Origin: Alteribacter lacisalsi
GTDB lineage: Bacteria > Bacillota > Bacilli > Bacillales > Salisediminibacteriaceae
Length of the DNA: 64,000 bases
NCBI RefSeq assembly: GCF_003226345.1
Contig: NZ_PDOF01000001.1
Location: 248,001-312,000, forward strand
Reading direction: 5' to 3'
A model generated the notes under the pieces. That model was given only the letters and a program-made list of their open reading frames with translations, had not been told where the DNA came from and searched no databases. The position numbers and the translations under genes are program-made. Shown one piece after another: positions 8,171 through 16,493 of the stretch. Positions within the stretch are counted from its first letter, which is position 1. Every line of letters starts with the position of its first letter.

Positions 8171-9109
8171 ATGGACCCGATCGGAAAATCAATCCGCAAA
8201 CTTTCCGGAGGCGATTTTGAAAAGCGGTTTGAAGCGCTTATTCAGGACGTGCTCAGGGACGGACGGATTCAGGCATTTTTAACAGAAAACAAAGACGTTA
8301 CCCGCGATCAGGTGGAGCGGCATCTGAGTGACCTTTTTCAGTATAAAAAAGAGTGGGACAACTGTGACCACTGTCCGGGTCTGGACCTTTGTCCAAACCT
8401 CATGAAGGGCTACCAGCCGTCACTCAGCATGCAGCGGGAGGATATTCAGATCAGCTATCACCCCTGCCAGTTGAAACGGAGAGCCGACGAGCGGAAAAGG
8501 CAGGCTTCATTTATTAAAAGTCTGTATATACCTAAGGAAATTGTGGCGGTTACATTCGATGATATAGATGAGGATAATGAATCGCGAATTGAAGCAATTG
8601 CAAAAGCGATGCAGTTTTCCCATGAAACTGTCCCTGGTGAAACGGGGCGGGGACTCTACATTACCGGCTCGTTTGGTGTTGGTAAAACATACTTGATGGG
8701 TGCTGTAAGCAATGCTCTTGCCGAACGGGAAATTGAATCCATGATCATCTATACTCCTGATTTTTTCCGTGAACTCAAACAGGGCATTAATGATGGCACG
8801 TATCAGGATAAGCTGGATATGGTGAAGCGGGCGCCGGTCCTTATTCTCGATGACATCGGTGCTGAAACGATGAGTGCCTGGGTCCGGGACGATATTCTCG
8901 GTGCGCTGCTCCAGTACCGCATGATGGAGAAACTTCCGACTGTTTTCACATCCAATTACGATATGAATGAGCTTGAAGCCCATCTTTCCTACACGAACAG
9001 AGGCGGCGTGGAAAACATCGAAGAGCTGAAGGCGAAGCGAATTATGGAGCGGATCCGCCACCTGAATGAGGAAGTGACGATGACCGGAGAAAACAAGAGA
9101 CGATTCTAG
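8171..9109 (+). CDS. dnaI: primosomal protein DnaI, helicase loader
   Basis: AAA+ ATPase that loads the replicative helicase (DnaC in B. subtilis) onto DNA. The N-terminal half carries a zinc-binding region with Cys and His residues (CDHCPGLDLC near residue 64, later HPCQLK). The C-terminal ATPase has Walker A GSFGVGKT at residues 166-173 and Walker B VLILDDIGAE. 312 residues is standard. It starts 12 bp after dnaB, is preceded by AAGGAGGCTGCC, and ends in a terminator. Confidence 0.95.
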   Translation: MDPIGKSIRKLSGGDFEKRFEALIQDVLRDGRIQAFLTENKDVTRDQVERHLSDLFQYKKEWDNCDHCPGLDLCPNLMKGYQPSLSMQREDIQISYHPCQLKRRADERKRQASFIKSLYIPKEIVAVTFDDIDEDNESRIEAIAKAMQFSHETVPGETGRGLYITGSFGVGKTYLMGAVSNALAEREIESMIIYTPDFFRELKQGINDGTYQDKLDMVKRAPVLILDDIGAETMSAWVRDDILGALLQYRMMEKLPTVFTSNYDMNELEAHLSYTNRGGVENIEELKAKRIMERIRHLNEEVTMTGENKRRF

Positions 9110-9154
9110 ATGCCGGGATTCACCGATTCGGAACATTGCCCAGGAAAACTTCCG

Positions 9155-9193
9155 AGGCCGGCCCTTGGAGCCGGCCCCTTTCTCTGTTTTTTT
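9155..9193 (+). terminator. dnaB-dnaI operon terminator
   Basis: GGCCGGC pairs with GCCGGCC around CCTTGGA and is followed by CCCTTTCTCTG and a run of seven T. Confidence 0.8.
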
Positions 9194-9256
9194 GAATCGC
9201 ATTTATGTTACGATAGTATTATTGATTGATAGCATTTCAGGATGGGGGATTTAAAT

Positions 9257-10363
9257 ATGAGCGTTGATCACATCTTAGAGCGTGCACTGGCAGGCGAACG
9301 ACTTTCTGTAGAAGACGCGATTGTGCTGTACGAAAGCGATGAAACAGAAAAAATCGGAGCCGCAGCCAACGAAATGATGAAGAAATGGCACCCGGAACCG
9401 GTCACAACCTTTGTGATTGGGCGAAACGTTAACTATACAAACTTCTGTGATACTTACTGCCGATTCTGTGCTTTTTACCGTCCGCCTGGACATGAAGACG
9501 GTTATGTCCTTGATGACGATGTGATTTTCCAGAAGATCCAGGAAACAATCGATGTTGACGGTACGGAAATACTTATGCAGGGCGGAACAAACCCTGATCT
9601 TCCGTTCAGCTACTATACGAATCTGTTAAAAGAGATTAAGAAACGCTTTGATATTACGATGCACTCATTTTCCCCGGCAGAAATCTGGAAAATGGTCGAA
9701 GTGTCCGGACTTTCACTTGAAGAAGTTCTTAAAGAACTCCACGAAGCGGGGCTTGATTCCCTGCCTGGCGGCGGTGCCGAGATTCTCGACAACCGTACGC
9801 GCAAGCGGATCAGCCGTCTGAAAGGGACCTGGGAAGAGTGGATCGAGTGTATGAAAACGGCGAAAAAAGTCGGCATGCACGGAACAGCAACGATGGTGAT
9901 CGGATTTGGAGAAACGTACGAAGAGCGTGCCCTTCATTTGAGCCGTGTCCGTGACGCTCAGGACGAAACGAACTGTTTCCTGGCGTTCATTCCGTGGACT
10001 TTCCAGCCTGACAACACGAACATGAAAGCGGAAAAAGTAACGCCCGATGAGTATCTGAAAAACCTTGCTATCTCACGGCTATTCCTTGAGAACGTACCGA
10101 ATTTCCAGAGTTCCTGGGTGACGATGGGCCCTGAAGTGGGCAAGAAATCACTTGAGTACGGCTGTAATGACTTTGGAAGCACAATGATTGAGGAAAACGT
10201 TGTTTCTGCTGCAGGCGCAACGCATAAAGTGGACACGAATCTCATCCTCCGCCTCATCCGTGAAGCCGGCAAAACACCGGCTCAGCGTGATACGAAATAC
10301 AACACCCTCCGTGTGTTTGAAGGCGACACACAGGCGGAAAGAGATTTTATAATGCAAAATTGA
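9257..10363 (+). CDS. mqnC: cyclic dehypoxanthine futalosine synthase MqnC
   Basis: Radical SAM enzyme of the futalosine route to menaquinone; it cyclises dehypoxanthine futalosine. The 4Fe-4S ligands are visible as Cys64-x3-Cys68-x2-Cys71 (CDTYCRFC), followed by AFYRPPGHEDGYVL, and ILMQGGTNPDLP and SLPGGGAEIL are typical of MqnC rather than MqnE. I chose the ATG at 9257 (GGGGGAT at 9244-9250) over the ATG at 9242, which lacks a good Shine-Dalgarno sequence. A possible promoter is TTGAAT with TAGTAT at 9192-9219. No other mqn gene is in the window. The gene is bounded by terminators on both sides. Confidence 0.93.
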   Translation: MSVDHILERALAGERLSVEDAIVLYESDETEKIGAAANEMMKKWHPEPVTTFVIGRNVNYTNFCDTYCRFCAFYRPPGHEDGYVLDDDVIFQKIQETIDVDGTEILMQGGTNPDLPFSYYTNLLKEIKKRFDITMHSFSPAEIWKMVEVSGLSLEEVLKELHEAGLDSLPGGGAEILDNRTRKRISRLKGTWEEWIECMKTAKKVGMHGTATMVIGFGETYEERALHLSRVRDAQDETNCFLAFIPWTFQPDNTNMKAEKVTPDEYLKNLAISRLFLENVPNFQSSWVTMGPEVGKKSLEYGCNDFGSTMIEENVVSAAGATHKVDTNLILRLIREAGKTPAQRDTKYNTLRVFEGDTQAERDFIMQN

Positions 10364-10373
10364 TACAGATTTT

Positions 10374-10410
10374 TTCCGGGGCCGGGCACAGGCTCCGGAT
10401 TTTTTTATTT
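10374..10410 (+). terminator. mqnC terminator
   Basis: TCCGGGGCC pairs with GGCTCCGGA around GGGCACA, followed by TTTTTTATTT. Confidence 0.85.
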
Positions 10411-10431
10411 GCCTTCATCGAGCGTGCTCTG

Positions 10432-10528
10432 AATTTATAAGCGAAAAAATTAGTTTATAAGCGGAAATACGATTATAATAAGCAACTTTCAGAATTTATA
10501 AGCTGAAATTACGGTATATAAGCGAAAA
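10432..10528. repeat. array of five 20-bp iterons (TTTATAAGC)
   Basis: TTTATAAGC or a close variant recurs at 10434, 10454, 10475 (ATAATAAGC), 10495 and 10515 (TATATAAGC). Most copies are followed by GAAA or GGAAAT. The spacing is 20-21 bp, two DNA helical turns, so all copies face the same side of the helix. The array is AT-rich and lies 150-245 bp before the M3 peptidase gene. It could be a multi-site operator, or a selfish tandem repeat common in Bacillaceae intergenic DNA. I see no other gene in the 10364-10677 gap. Confidence 0.65.
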
Positions 10529-10677
10529 TAAAAATCATGCTCCACCCACCATCAACGCCCGTTCATCCCCCATCCTCTCCTGATAAAAAGGACCACAGGA
10601 AATAAAAGAAGGAAATCACATGATATATATCGAAACAGTAAAGCGGACTTTTAACAGGAGAGGACTGATCCATTTTG

Positions 10678-12372
10678 ATGAATTTTCAGGATATGCCCTA
10701 CGAGCGGCCTGATCTTGAACAGGTGAAAACGGAGTTTAACGGATTGCTTAAGGAGTTTACTGCGGCAAAAAGCTTTGAAGAGCAGGATGCATCACTTGCG
10801 GCAATCAATAAGCTCCGCAGTCGGGTGGATACCCAGTGCAGCCTTGTTTACATCCGCCATTCGATTGATACGAACGATGAATATTATAAGAAGGAACAGG
10901 AATACGTGGACGAAATTATGCCCGAAATGCAGGGGCTCCAGACTGAGCTGTACCGTGAGCTTGTCAAGGCCACCTTTCGAAGCGAGCTCGAGGAAAAGTG
11001 GGGAGGGCACCTCTTCCGTTTAGCGGATGTGGCGCTGAAAACCTTTGATCCGGAAATCATCGGGGATCTTCAGAGAGAAAATAAACTGACCACCGAATAC
11101 AACCAGCTGATAGCGTCGGCGAAAATTGATTTTCAGGGTGAAGAACTCACGCTTTCTGAACTTACGCCGTATGAAATGAATCCTGACCGTACAACACGGA
11201 AAGCAGCGGCGGAAGCGAAATTCGGTTTCCTGAGCAGCCATGAAGCGGACTTTGACCGCATTTATGATGAGCTTGTTCAAATTCGTACGAAGATGGCTAA
11301 AAAGCTCGGTTACGACTCCTTTACTGAACTCGCCTATGCACGGATGAGCCGGACCGATTACGGAGCAGAGGAAGTAGCGCGTTTCCGAGAGCAGGTAGTG
11401 GAATCCATCGTGCCTGCTGCCACCCGTCTTCGTCAGAGACAGAAAGAAAGAATCGGTGTAGAGGAGCTCAACTATTATGATGAGCCGTTCTCCTTTTCAA
11501 CAGGAAACCCGTCTCCGAAAGGCGATCCGGACTGGATTATTGAAAACGGCGAAAAAATGTACCGTGAACTGTCTCCAGAAACAGACGAGTTCTTTACGTT
11601 CATGAAAAAATATAACCTAATGGACCTTCTCAGCCGGAAAGGAAAACAGAGCGGCGGGTATTGTGCCGGTCTGAGCGACTATAAGGCTCCATTTATATTT
11701 GCCAACTTCAACGGTACCTCAGATGATATTGATGTGCTGACCCATGAAGCCGGGCACGCGTTCCAGGGGTATGAGAGCCGGAACTTTGAAGTGCCGGAAT
11801 ACGCATTTCCGACAATGGAGGCTGCAGAAATCCATTCCATGAGCATGGAGTTTTTCACGTGGCCCTGGATGGAACTGTTCTTTAAGGAAGACGTAGAGAA
11901 GTACAAGTTTAACCACCTTGCGTCAGGTATTTTGTTCATTCCTTACGGGGCAGCGGTTGATGAATTTCAGCACTACGTATACGATACACCGGAAGCTTCC
12001 CCTGAAGAGCGTAAGGCGAAGTGGCGTGAAATCGAGCGTAAGTACCTCCCTCACCGGAACTACGAATCCAACAGTTACCTGGAAGGAGGCGGATACTGGC
12101 AGCGTCAGGGCCACATTTTCGGTGTGCCGTTCTATTACATCGACTACACACTCGCCCAGATTTGTGCGTTTCAGTACTGGAAAAAGATGAACGATGACCG
12201 CGATGAAGCGTGGAATAGTTATTTGAGTCTCTGTAAGGCGGGAGGAAGCCGTTCTTTTACCGGTCTGACTGAGCTTGCCGGTCTTGATTCCCCTTTTGAA
12301 AAGGGATGCGTTGACGCGGTGATCGGAGATATGGAGGAATGGCTGAATAAAGTGGATGATAAAGCCTTATAA
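10678..12372 (+). CDS. M3 family oligoendopeptidase (PepF-like)
   Basis: Zinc metallopeptidase that cleaves oligopeptides in the cytosol. The zinc-binding HEAGH sequence lies at residues 356-360 (His356, Glu357, His360), with the downstream Glu ligand likely in FPTMEAAEIHSMSMEFF. The family features GKQSGGYCAG and NFNGTSDDIDVLTHEAGH (split) are present. 564 residues is the usual length. The start is either this ATG or the TTG one codon earlier (10675), both behind AGGAGAGGA at 10657-10664. There is no signal peptide. The gene is absent from this place in B. subtilis, where dnaI is followed by ytxC. Confidence 0.9.
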   Translation: MNFQDMPYERPDLEQVKTEFNGLLKEFTAAKSFEEQDASLAAINKLRSRVDTQCSLVYIRHSIDTNDEYYKKEQEYVDEIMPEMQGLQTELYRELVKATFRSELEEKWGGHLFRLADVALKTFDPEIIGDLQRENKLTTEYNQLIASAKIDFQGEELTLSELTPYEMNPDRTTRKAAAEAKFGFLSSHEADFDRIYDELVQIRTKMAKKLGYDSFTELAYARMSRTDYGAEEVARFREQVVESIVPAATRLRQRQKERIGVEELNYYDEPFSFSTGNPSPKGDPDWIIENGEKMYRELSPETDEFFTFMKKYNLMDLLSRKGKQSGGYCAGLSDYKAPFIFANFNGTSDDIDVLTHEAGHAFQGYESRNFEVPEYAFPTMEAAEIHSMSMEFFTWPWMELFFKEDVEKYKFNHLASGILFIPYGAAVDEFQHYVYDTPEASPEERKAKWREIERKYLPHRNYESNSYLEGGGYWQRQGHIFGVPFYYIDYTLAQICAFQYWKKMNDDRDEAWNSYLSLCKAGGSRSFTGLTELAGLDSPFEKGCVDAVIGDMEEWLNKVDDKAL

Positions 12373-12387
12373 ATTAAGGTTCAATAC

Positions 12388-12598
12388 TGCGAGTCTGGGA
12401 CATAAGTAAAGTGTTGAGGTGAAAATCCGAACAAACGCTGTAAAGCGGATGAAAGATACACTGACTCCTGCTGGAGGAAAAGCGCAGAGGCTCAGCCGCT
12501 TCCCGCGCAAAGCAGCGTATCTTTCATGAGCGGTTAGTTGCGCCGCCTGAAGATTGTTCGGATTTTCATCCTTCAAAACACTTTTGTCCCAGGCTCGT
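12388..12598. repeat. MITE-like element with ~40-bp terminal inverted repeats
   Basis: The left end GTCTGGGACATAAGTAAAG... and the right end ...AACACTTTTGTCCCAGGC are imperfect inverted repeats extending about 40 bp (GTGAAAATCCGAACAA against TTGTTCGGATTTTCA). Between them is the family core CTGACTCCTGCTGGAGG...CCGCTTCCCGCGCAAAGC (split). There is no coding capacity. This is the best-preserved ends of any copy in the window. The 12373-12764 gap otherwise holds only the ytxC leader. Confidence 0.75.
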
Positions 12599-12764
12599 TT
12601 CATATTTTTAACTTATCCGGATGAACATAAAACGTTTTTCCTGTTCTGAACATAAAACAGGGACAGCCCCATATATATGTACTAGATGTATGCAAAGAGT
12701 TGATGAACAGAGACGGTACACGCCATGAGCCTCAACTCGGATGCACGTTAGGGAGGGGCTGCCG

Positions 12765-13631
12765 TTGGTAACGATCGAGTTTGAAACGAAACACCAGTGC
12801 AGGAGTTGCTTTTCGCAGTTGAAGACGTCGCTCGAGACATTTGATCAGTTAAAAAGAGAAGTTTTTCTTTCCAGAGATGAAGCCGAAACACGGATTCATA
12901 TTGTCCTTCAACATACCTGCAGTGAAGAACGGATGAATGCTTTGTCCATTCTTGCAGCAGTGATGGCCAATTACACGCTTAAGCGTCATTTGCCTGTCTG
13001 GCTTGAGGAAGTTGTCCGATGCCGGTTTTTCTATGACGAACCGGGGGAAGCGGAAACGATTATCGCCATAGCCAGGGAACTTCTGGCCGGTGAGCATACA
13101 GAGATTCAGCTGGAAAAGAGCCTGCCTGCTCTTCAGCGCTCGCTTTATACCCATTTCTATACGGTGCTGAAGGAAACCGAGCAATTTTCTTATGCTTCTT
13201 TTATCCAGTTCCGTCTTCGTGAACTGAAAGACGATCTCGTTGAATGTGTCGAGTGGGCGATTGATGAATTCAAGATGGAACAGGAATACCAGATGATGGT
13301 GGATGCATGCCGCGACTATCTAAAGGAAAACCAGCCCTTGTTTGACGCTGTCCACGTGAATCTTGACGATGAACCGGCTTCTTTCTATGACGATGACGGG
13401 ACACGCTTTTCAAATAACGACATTCTTGATCTCCTTGATGATGAAGTGACGTTTGACGGATCACTTCCTGTTTCAGAAAGAATCATCAGTCCCCTTGTAA
13501 GCATGGCTCCAGAGAAACTGAATCTTTACTGCAGCGGGAATGAAGATGAAGGGTATGTGATCCGGACCCTGCTTGCTATTTTCGAGGAACGGGTTACGTT
13601 TTGTCAGGAGCCATACAGAAAGCACCAGTGA
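12765..13631 (+). CDS. ytxC: YtxC, putative sporulation protein
   Basis: 288-residue soluble protein of the YtxC-like family, annotated as a putative sporulation protein with no known activity. It begins with a beta-rich N terminus (LVTIEFETKHQCRSCF) and continues mostly helical and acidic; no catalytic motif is evident. I favour the TTG at 12765, which has AGGGAGGGG eight bases upstream. The in-frame ATG at 12741 has no Shine-Dalgarno sequence. The position between dnaI and thrS matches B. subtilis and supports the name. Confidence 0.82.
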   Translation: MVTIEFETKHQCRSCFSQLKTSLETFDQLKREVFLSRDEAETRIHIVLQHTCSEERMNALSILAAVMANYTLKRHLPVWLEEVVRCRFFYDEPGEAETIIAIARELLAGEHTEIQLEKSLPALQRSLYTHFYTVLKETEQFSYASFIQFRLRELKDDLVECVEWAIDEFKMEQEYQMMVDACRDYLKENQPLFDAVHVNLDDEPASFYDDDGTRFSNNDILDLLDDEVTFDGSLPVSERIISPLVSMAPEKLNLYCSGNEDEGYVIRTLLAIFEERVTFCQEPYRKHQ

Positions 13632-13641
13632 ATAAATAACA

Positions 13642-13690
13642 GATGAAGCGGGCAAATTGGCAGATAAGCCATACTTGCCCGCTTCTTTTT
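13642..13690 (+). terminator. ytxC terminator
   Basis: GAAGCGGGCA pairs with TGCCCGCTTC around a 22-nt loop, then TTTTTCTG. Confidence 0.85.
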
Positions 13691-13703
13691 CTGCAGGTAA
13701 ATC

Positions 13704-13732
13704 TTGATTTTACGTATTTGTGTGATTATAAT
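13704..13732 (+). promoter_or_regulatory. thrS sigma-A promoter
   Basis: TTGATT (13704-13709), 17-bp spacer, TATAAT (13727-13732), directly before the T-box leader. Confidence 0.75.
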
Positions 13733-13739
13733 ACAAATT

Positions 13740-14015
13740 ATAACTGATATTAATAAAGTACTGATGAGGACATGATCTGTTTTACGGCTCATTAGAGAGG
13801 GAGGTCATCGGCTGGAAGCCTCCTGAGCACAAGTGGAACACGATTACCGCCTCTGAACTTCAGCAGGGAACCGCCCGCCCGGGGGCTCAATAACTGCTGA
13901 CGGCTTGCCCCGTTACAGGTACAATGAAGCCGGATATTTTCTGTCCGGAAATCAGGGTGGAACCACGGGTTACTTACATACAGCACTCGTCCCTTTTGCG
14001 GGAGGAGTGTTTTTT
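13740..14015 (+). ncRNA. T-box leader of thrS
   Basis: tRNA-sensing riboswitch. The T-box sequence AGGGTGGAACCACG is at 13954-13967, and it is followed by the terminator CACTCGTCCC/GGGAGGAGTG with a T-run (13983-14015). Upstream are the Stem I region and the AGGTACAATGAAGCC segment typical of the region before the antiterminator. An ACC (Thr) triplet near 13845 is a candidate specifier codon, consistent with the downstream thrS, though I could not verify the Stem I fold. Uncharged tRNA-Thr would pair with the T-box and prevent termination. Confidence 0.9.
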
Positions 14016-14059
14016 ATATGCAGAAAAACACTTATGCAGCAAGAGACATGCTTAAAACA

Positions 14060-14312
14060 ATAAGCTCTTTTCGTAAAGATTGTTGTTTTAACTATCTTTA
14101 ATTTCGCAGCGAAAGGCCGCGACTCCTGCGGGAAAAGCAACAACGAGCAACTTCATCACGAATAGGCTGCGAGTTGCTTCGACGCATGTACCTCGGAGCT
14201 GGACTGGAAGAGGAAGAAGCAGAAAAGCTCCCGAAGAGGCTGAGGCGTTGCCCGCGGAAAGCGTCGGCCTGCAGCGCAGAAAACAACAATTTATCCGAAA
14301 ACAGCCAAACAA
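14060..14312. repeat. long-form MITE-like repeat before thrS
   Basis: The ends GCTCTTTTCGTAAAGATTGTTG (split) and CAACAATTTATCCGAAAACAG are imperfect inverted repeats. The core has CGACTCCTGCGGGAAAAGC on the left and TTGCCCGCGGAAAGCGTC on the right. In this copy the usual centre is replaced by a longer module (about 14145-14240) containing GTTGCTTCGACGCA and GAGGAAGAAGC, also found inverted in the 61565 copy. It lies between the T-box terminator and thrS, so it is part of the thrS mRNA. Confidence 0.7.
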
Positions 14313-14330
14313 CAAAAGGAGTGATTTCAG

Positions 14331-16277
14331 ATGGCAGAAGTAAAACAGCAAATTCAGCTGACGTTTCCAGACGGCAATGTGAGAGAGTTCGAGGCCGGTA
14401 CGACAACCGAAGACGTGGCTGGTTCCATTAGCCCGGGGCTGAAGAAAAAAGCGCTTGCCGGAAAGCTGAACGGACAGCCGGTAGATTTAAAAGAACCTCT
14501 TAGTGAATCCGGGAAAATTGAAATTGTGACGCTTGACAATGAGGACGGACTCGAAATTCTGCGCCACAGTACGGCTCACCTCCTTGCCCAGGCGGTGAAA
14601 CGTCTTTTTGACAATGTGAAACTTGGCGTCGGTCCTGTCATTGAAGGCGGCTTCTATTACGATATCGACATGGAGCATACTCTGACGCCGGAAGATCTTC
14701 CGAAGATTGAAAAGGAAATGAAACGCATTGCCGATGAGAATCATGCGATAGAGCGTAAGGAAGTATCCCGTGAGGAAGCCGTGCGCCGCTATGAGGAAAT
14801 CGGAGATGATCTAAAGCTTGAGCTCCTTGAGGATATTCCTGAAGGGGAAAAAATCAGCATTTACGAACAAGGTGAATTTTTCGATCTTTGCAGAGGCGTG
14901 CACCTTCCGTCAACAGGGAAAATTAAGAAGTTTAAGCTCATGAACATTAATGGTGCGTACTGGCGCGGAGACAGCAAGAATAAGATGCTGCAGCGGATCT
15001 ACGGTACAGCTTTTGAAAAGCAGGGACAGCTGGATGCGCATCTGAAAATGCTTGAGGAAGCAAAAGAGCGTGACCATCGGAAACTGGGACGCGAACTGGG
15101 CATTTTCACCGTCAACCAGAAAGTGGGCCAGGGGCTGCCGATCTGGCTTCCGAACGGAGCAACCATTCGCCGCACGGTCGAGCGCTACATTGTTGATCTT
15201 GAGGAACGTCTCGGCTACAGCCACGTATACACACCGGTACTTGGAAGCTCGGAGTTATATAAAACATCCGGCCACTGGGATCATTACCAGGACGACATGT
15301 TTCCTTCCATGAAGATGGACAACAACGAGGAACTCGTTCTTCGCCCGATGAACTGCCCGCATCATATGATGGTGTATAAAAACCAGAAATACAGCTACCG
15401 GAACCTGCCTGTGCGGATTGCCGAGCTTGGAATGATGCACCGCCATGAAATGAGCGGGGCGCTTGCGGGACTGCAGCGTGTTCGTGCCATGACACTGAAT
15501 GACGCCCATATTTTCTGCCGTCCGGATCAGATGAAATCCGAATTTATCCGTGTTGTTGAACTGATTCAGAACGTCTATAAGGATTTCGGAATCGACAACT
15601 ACTACTTCCGTCTCAGCTACAGAGATCCTGAGGACAAAGAGAAGTACGTGGATAACGATGAAATGTGGAACAAAGCCCAGGCGCTCCTTAAAGAAGCGAT
15701 GGACGATATGAACGTCGAGTATGTGGAAGCAGAAGGCGAAGCAGCTTTCTACGGGCCGAAGCTTGACGTGCAGGTGAAGACAGCCCTCGGGAAGGACGAA
15801 ACCCTTTCTACTGTCCAGCTTGATTTCCACCTTCCGGAGCGCTTTGATCTCACATATGTCGGAGACGACGGAAACGAGCACCGACCGGTCGTCATCCACC
15901 GTGGTGTTGTGTCCACGATGGAGCGCTTTGTGGCTTTTCTTCTCGAGGAGTACAAAGGGGCTCTTCCAACCTGGCTGTCACCTGTGCAGGTACAGCTGAT
16001 CGGCGTAAGCGATGTTCACGATGAGTATGTGGAAAAAGTGGAAGATGAGCTCCGTCAGGCCGGGGCCCGTGTTCATGTGGATGCCCGTAATGAAAAGCTC
16101 GGTTATAAAATCCGTGAAGCTCAGATGCAGAAGATCCCTTTCATTCTTGTACTGGGAGACAAGGAAATCGAAGCAGAAAGTGTTAATGTCCGCCGTTATG
16201 GGGAAAAAGACACAGAAGTCGTGTCCCTGAAGGATTTCATTTCCAGGATTGAATCAGATATTAAAGAACGTAAATAA
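14331..16277 (+). CDS. thrS: threonyl-tRNA synthetase
   Basis: Class II synthetase charging tRNA-Thr; 648 residues, standard length. Domains in order: TGS (residues 1-65, [14 protein letters not shown]), second additional/editing domain with [15 protein letters not shown] near residue 80 and the zinc-type HxxxH and C/H residues of the editing site, the catalytic core with the MNCPHHM motif near residue 340 and the [16 protein letters not shown] class II motif 2 (split), and a C-terminal anticodon-binding domain from about residue 545. It is controlled by the upstream T-box. ATG at 14331 has AAAAGGAGTG upstream. Confidence 0.97.
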   Translation: MAEVKQQIQLTFPDGNVREFEAGTTTEDVAGSISPGLKKKALAGKLNGQPVDLKEPLSESGKIEIVTLDNEDGLEILRHSTAHLLAQAVKRLFDNVKLGVGPVIEGGFYYDIDMEHTLTPEDLPKIEKEMKRIADENHAIERKEVSREEAVRRYEEIGDDLKLELLEDIPEGEKISIYEQGEFFDLCRGVHLPSTGKIKKFKLMNINGAYWRGDSKNKMLQRIYGTAFEKQGQLDAHLKMLEEAKERDHRKLGRELGIFTVNQKVGQGLPIWLPNGATIRRTVERYIVDLEERLGYSHVYTPVLGSSELYKTSGHWDHYQDDMFPSMKMDNNEELVLRPMNCPHHMMVYKNQKYSYRNLPVRIAELGMMHRHEMSGALAGLQRVRAMTLNDAHIFCRPDQMKSEFIRVVELIQNVYKDFGIDNYYFRLSYRDPEDKEKYVDNDEMWNKAQALLKEAMDDMNVEYVEAEGEAAFYGPKLDVQVKTALGKDETLSTVQLDFHLPERFDLTYVGDDGNEHRPVVIHRGVVSTMERFVAFLLEEYKGALPTWLSPVQVQLIGVSDVHDEYVEKVEDELRQAGARVHVDARNEKLGYKIREAQMQKIPFILVLGDKEIEAESVNVRRYGEKDTEVVSLKDFISRIESDIKERK

Positions 16278-16284
16278 TGCTCTG

Positions 16285-16316
16285 TCACGCCGGATTCCGC
16301 CAGGGTCCGGCGTTTT
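16285..16316 (+). terminator. thrS terminator
   Basis: ACGCCGGA pairs with TCCGGCGT, followed by a short T-run (TTTTG). Confidence 0.75.
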
Positions 16317-16424
16317 GACTGAAACCGGGAAAACCAGTCAATTATTACTTAAATAGAAAATAGTCCCCCATAAATAGACACACGTTTACAGGAACAGACT
16401 CCTAAATCAAGGGGAAAAGGCCGA

Positions 16425-16453
16425 TTGAATACGGGTACGGTTAGGGGTACAAT
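16425..16453 (+). promoter_or_regulatory. promoter of the GGDEF-EAL gene
   Basis: TTGAAT (16425-16430), 17-bp spacer, TACAAT (16448-16453), 41 bp before the start codon. Confidence 0.7.
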
Positions 16454-16493
16454 GTAGAAAATTCTTTAAATTCTGACACAGGAGGAAACCAGA

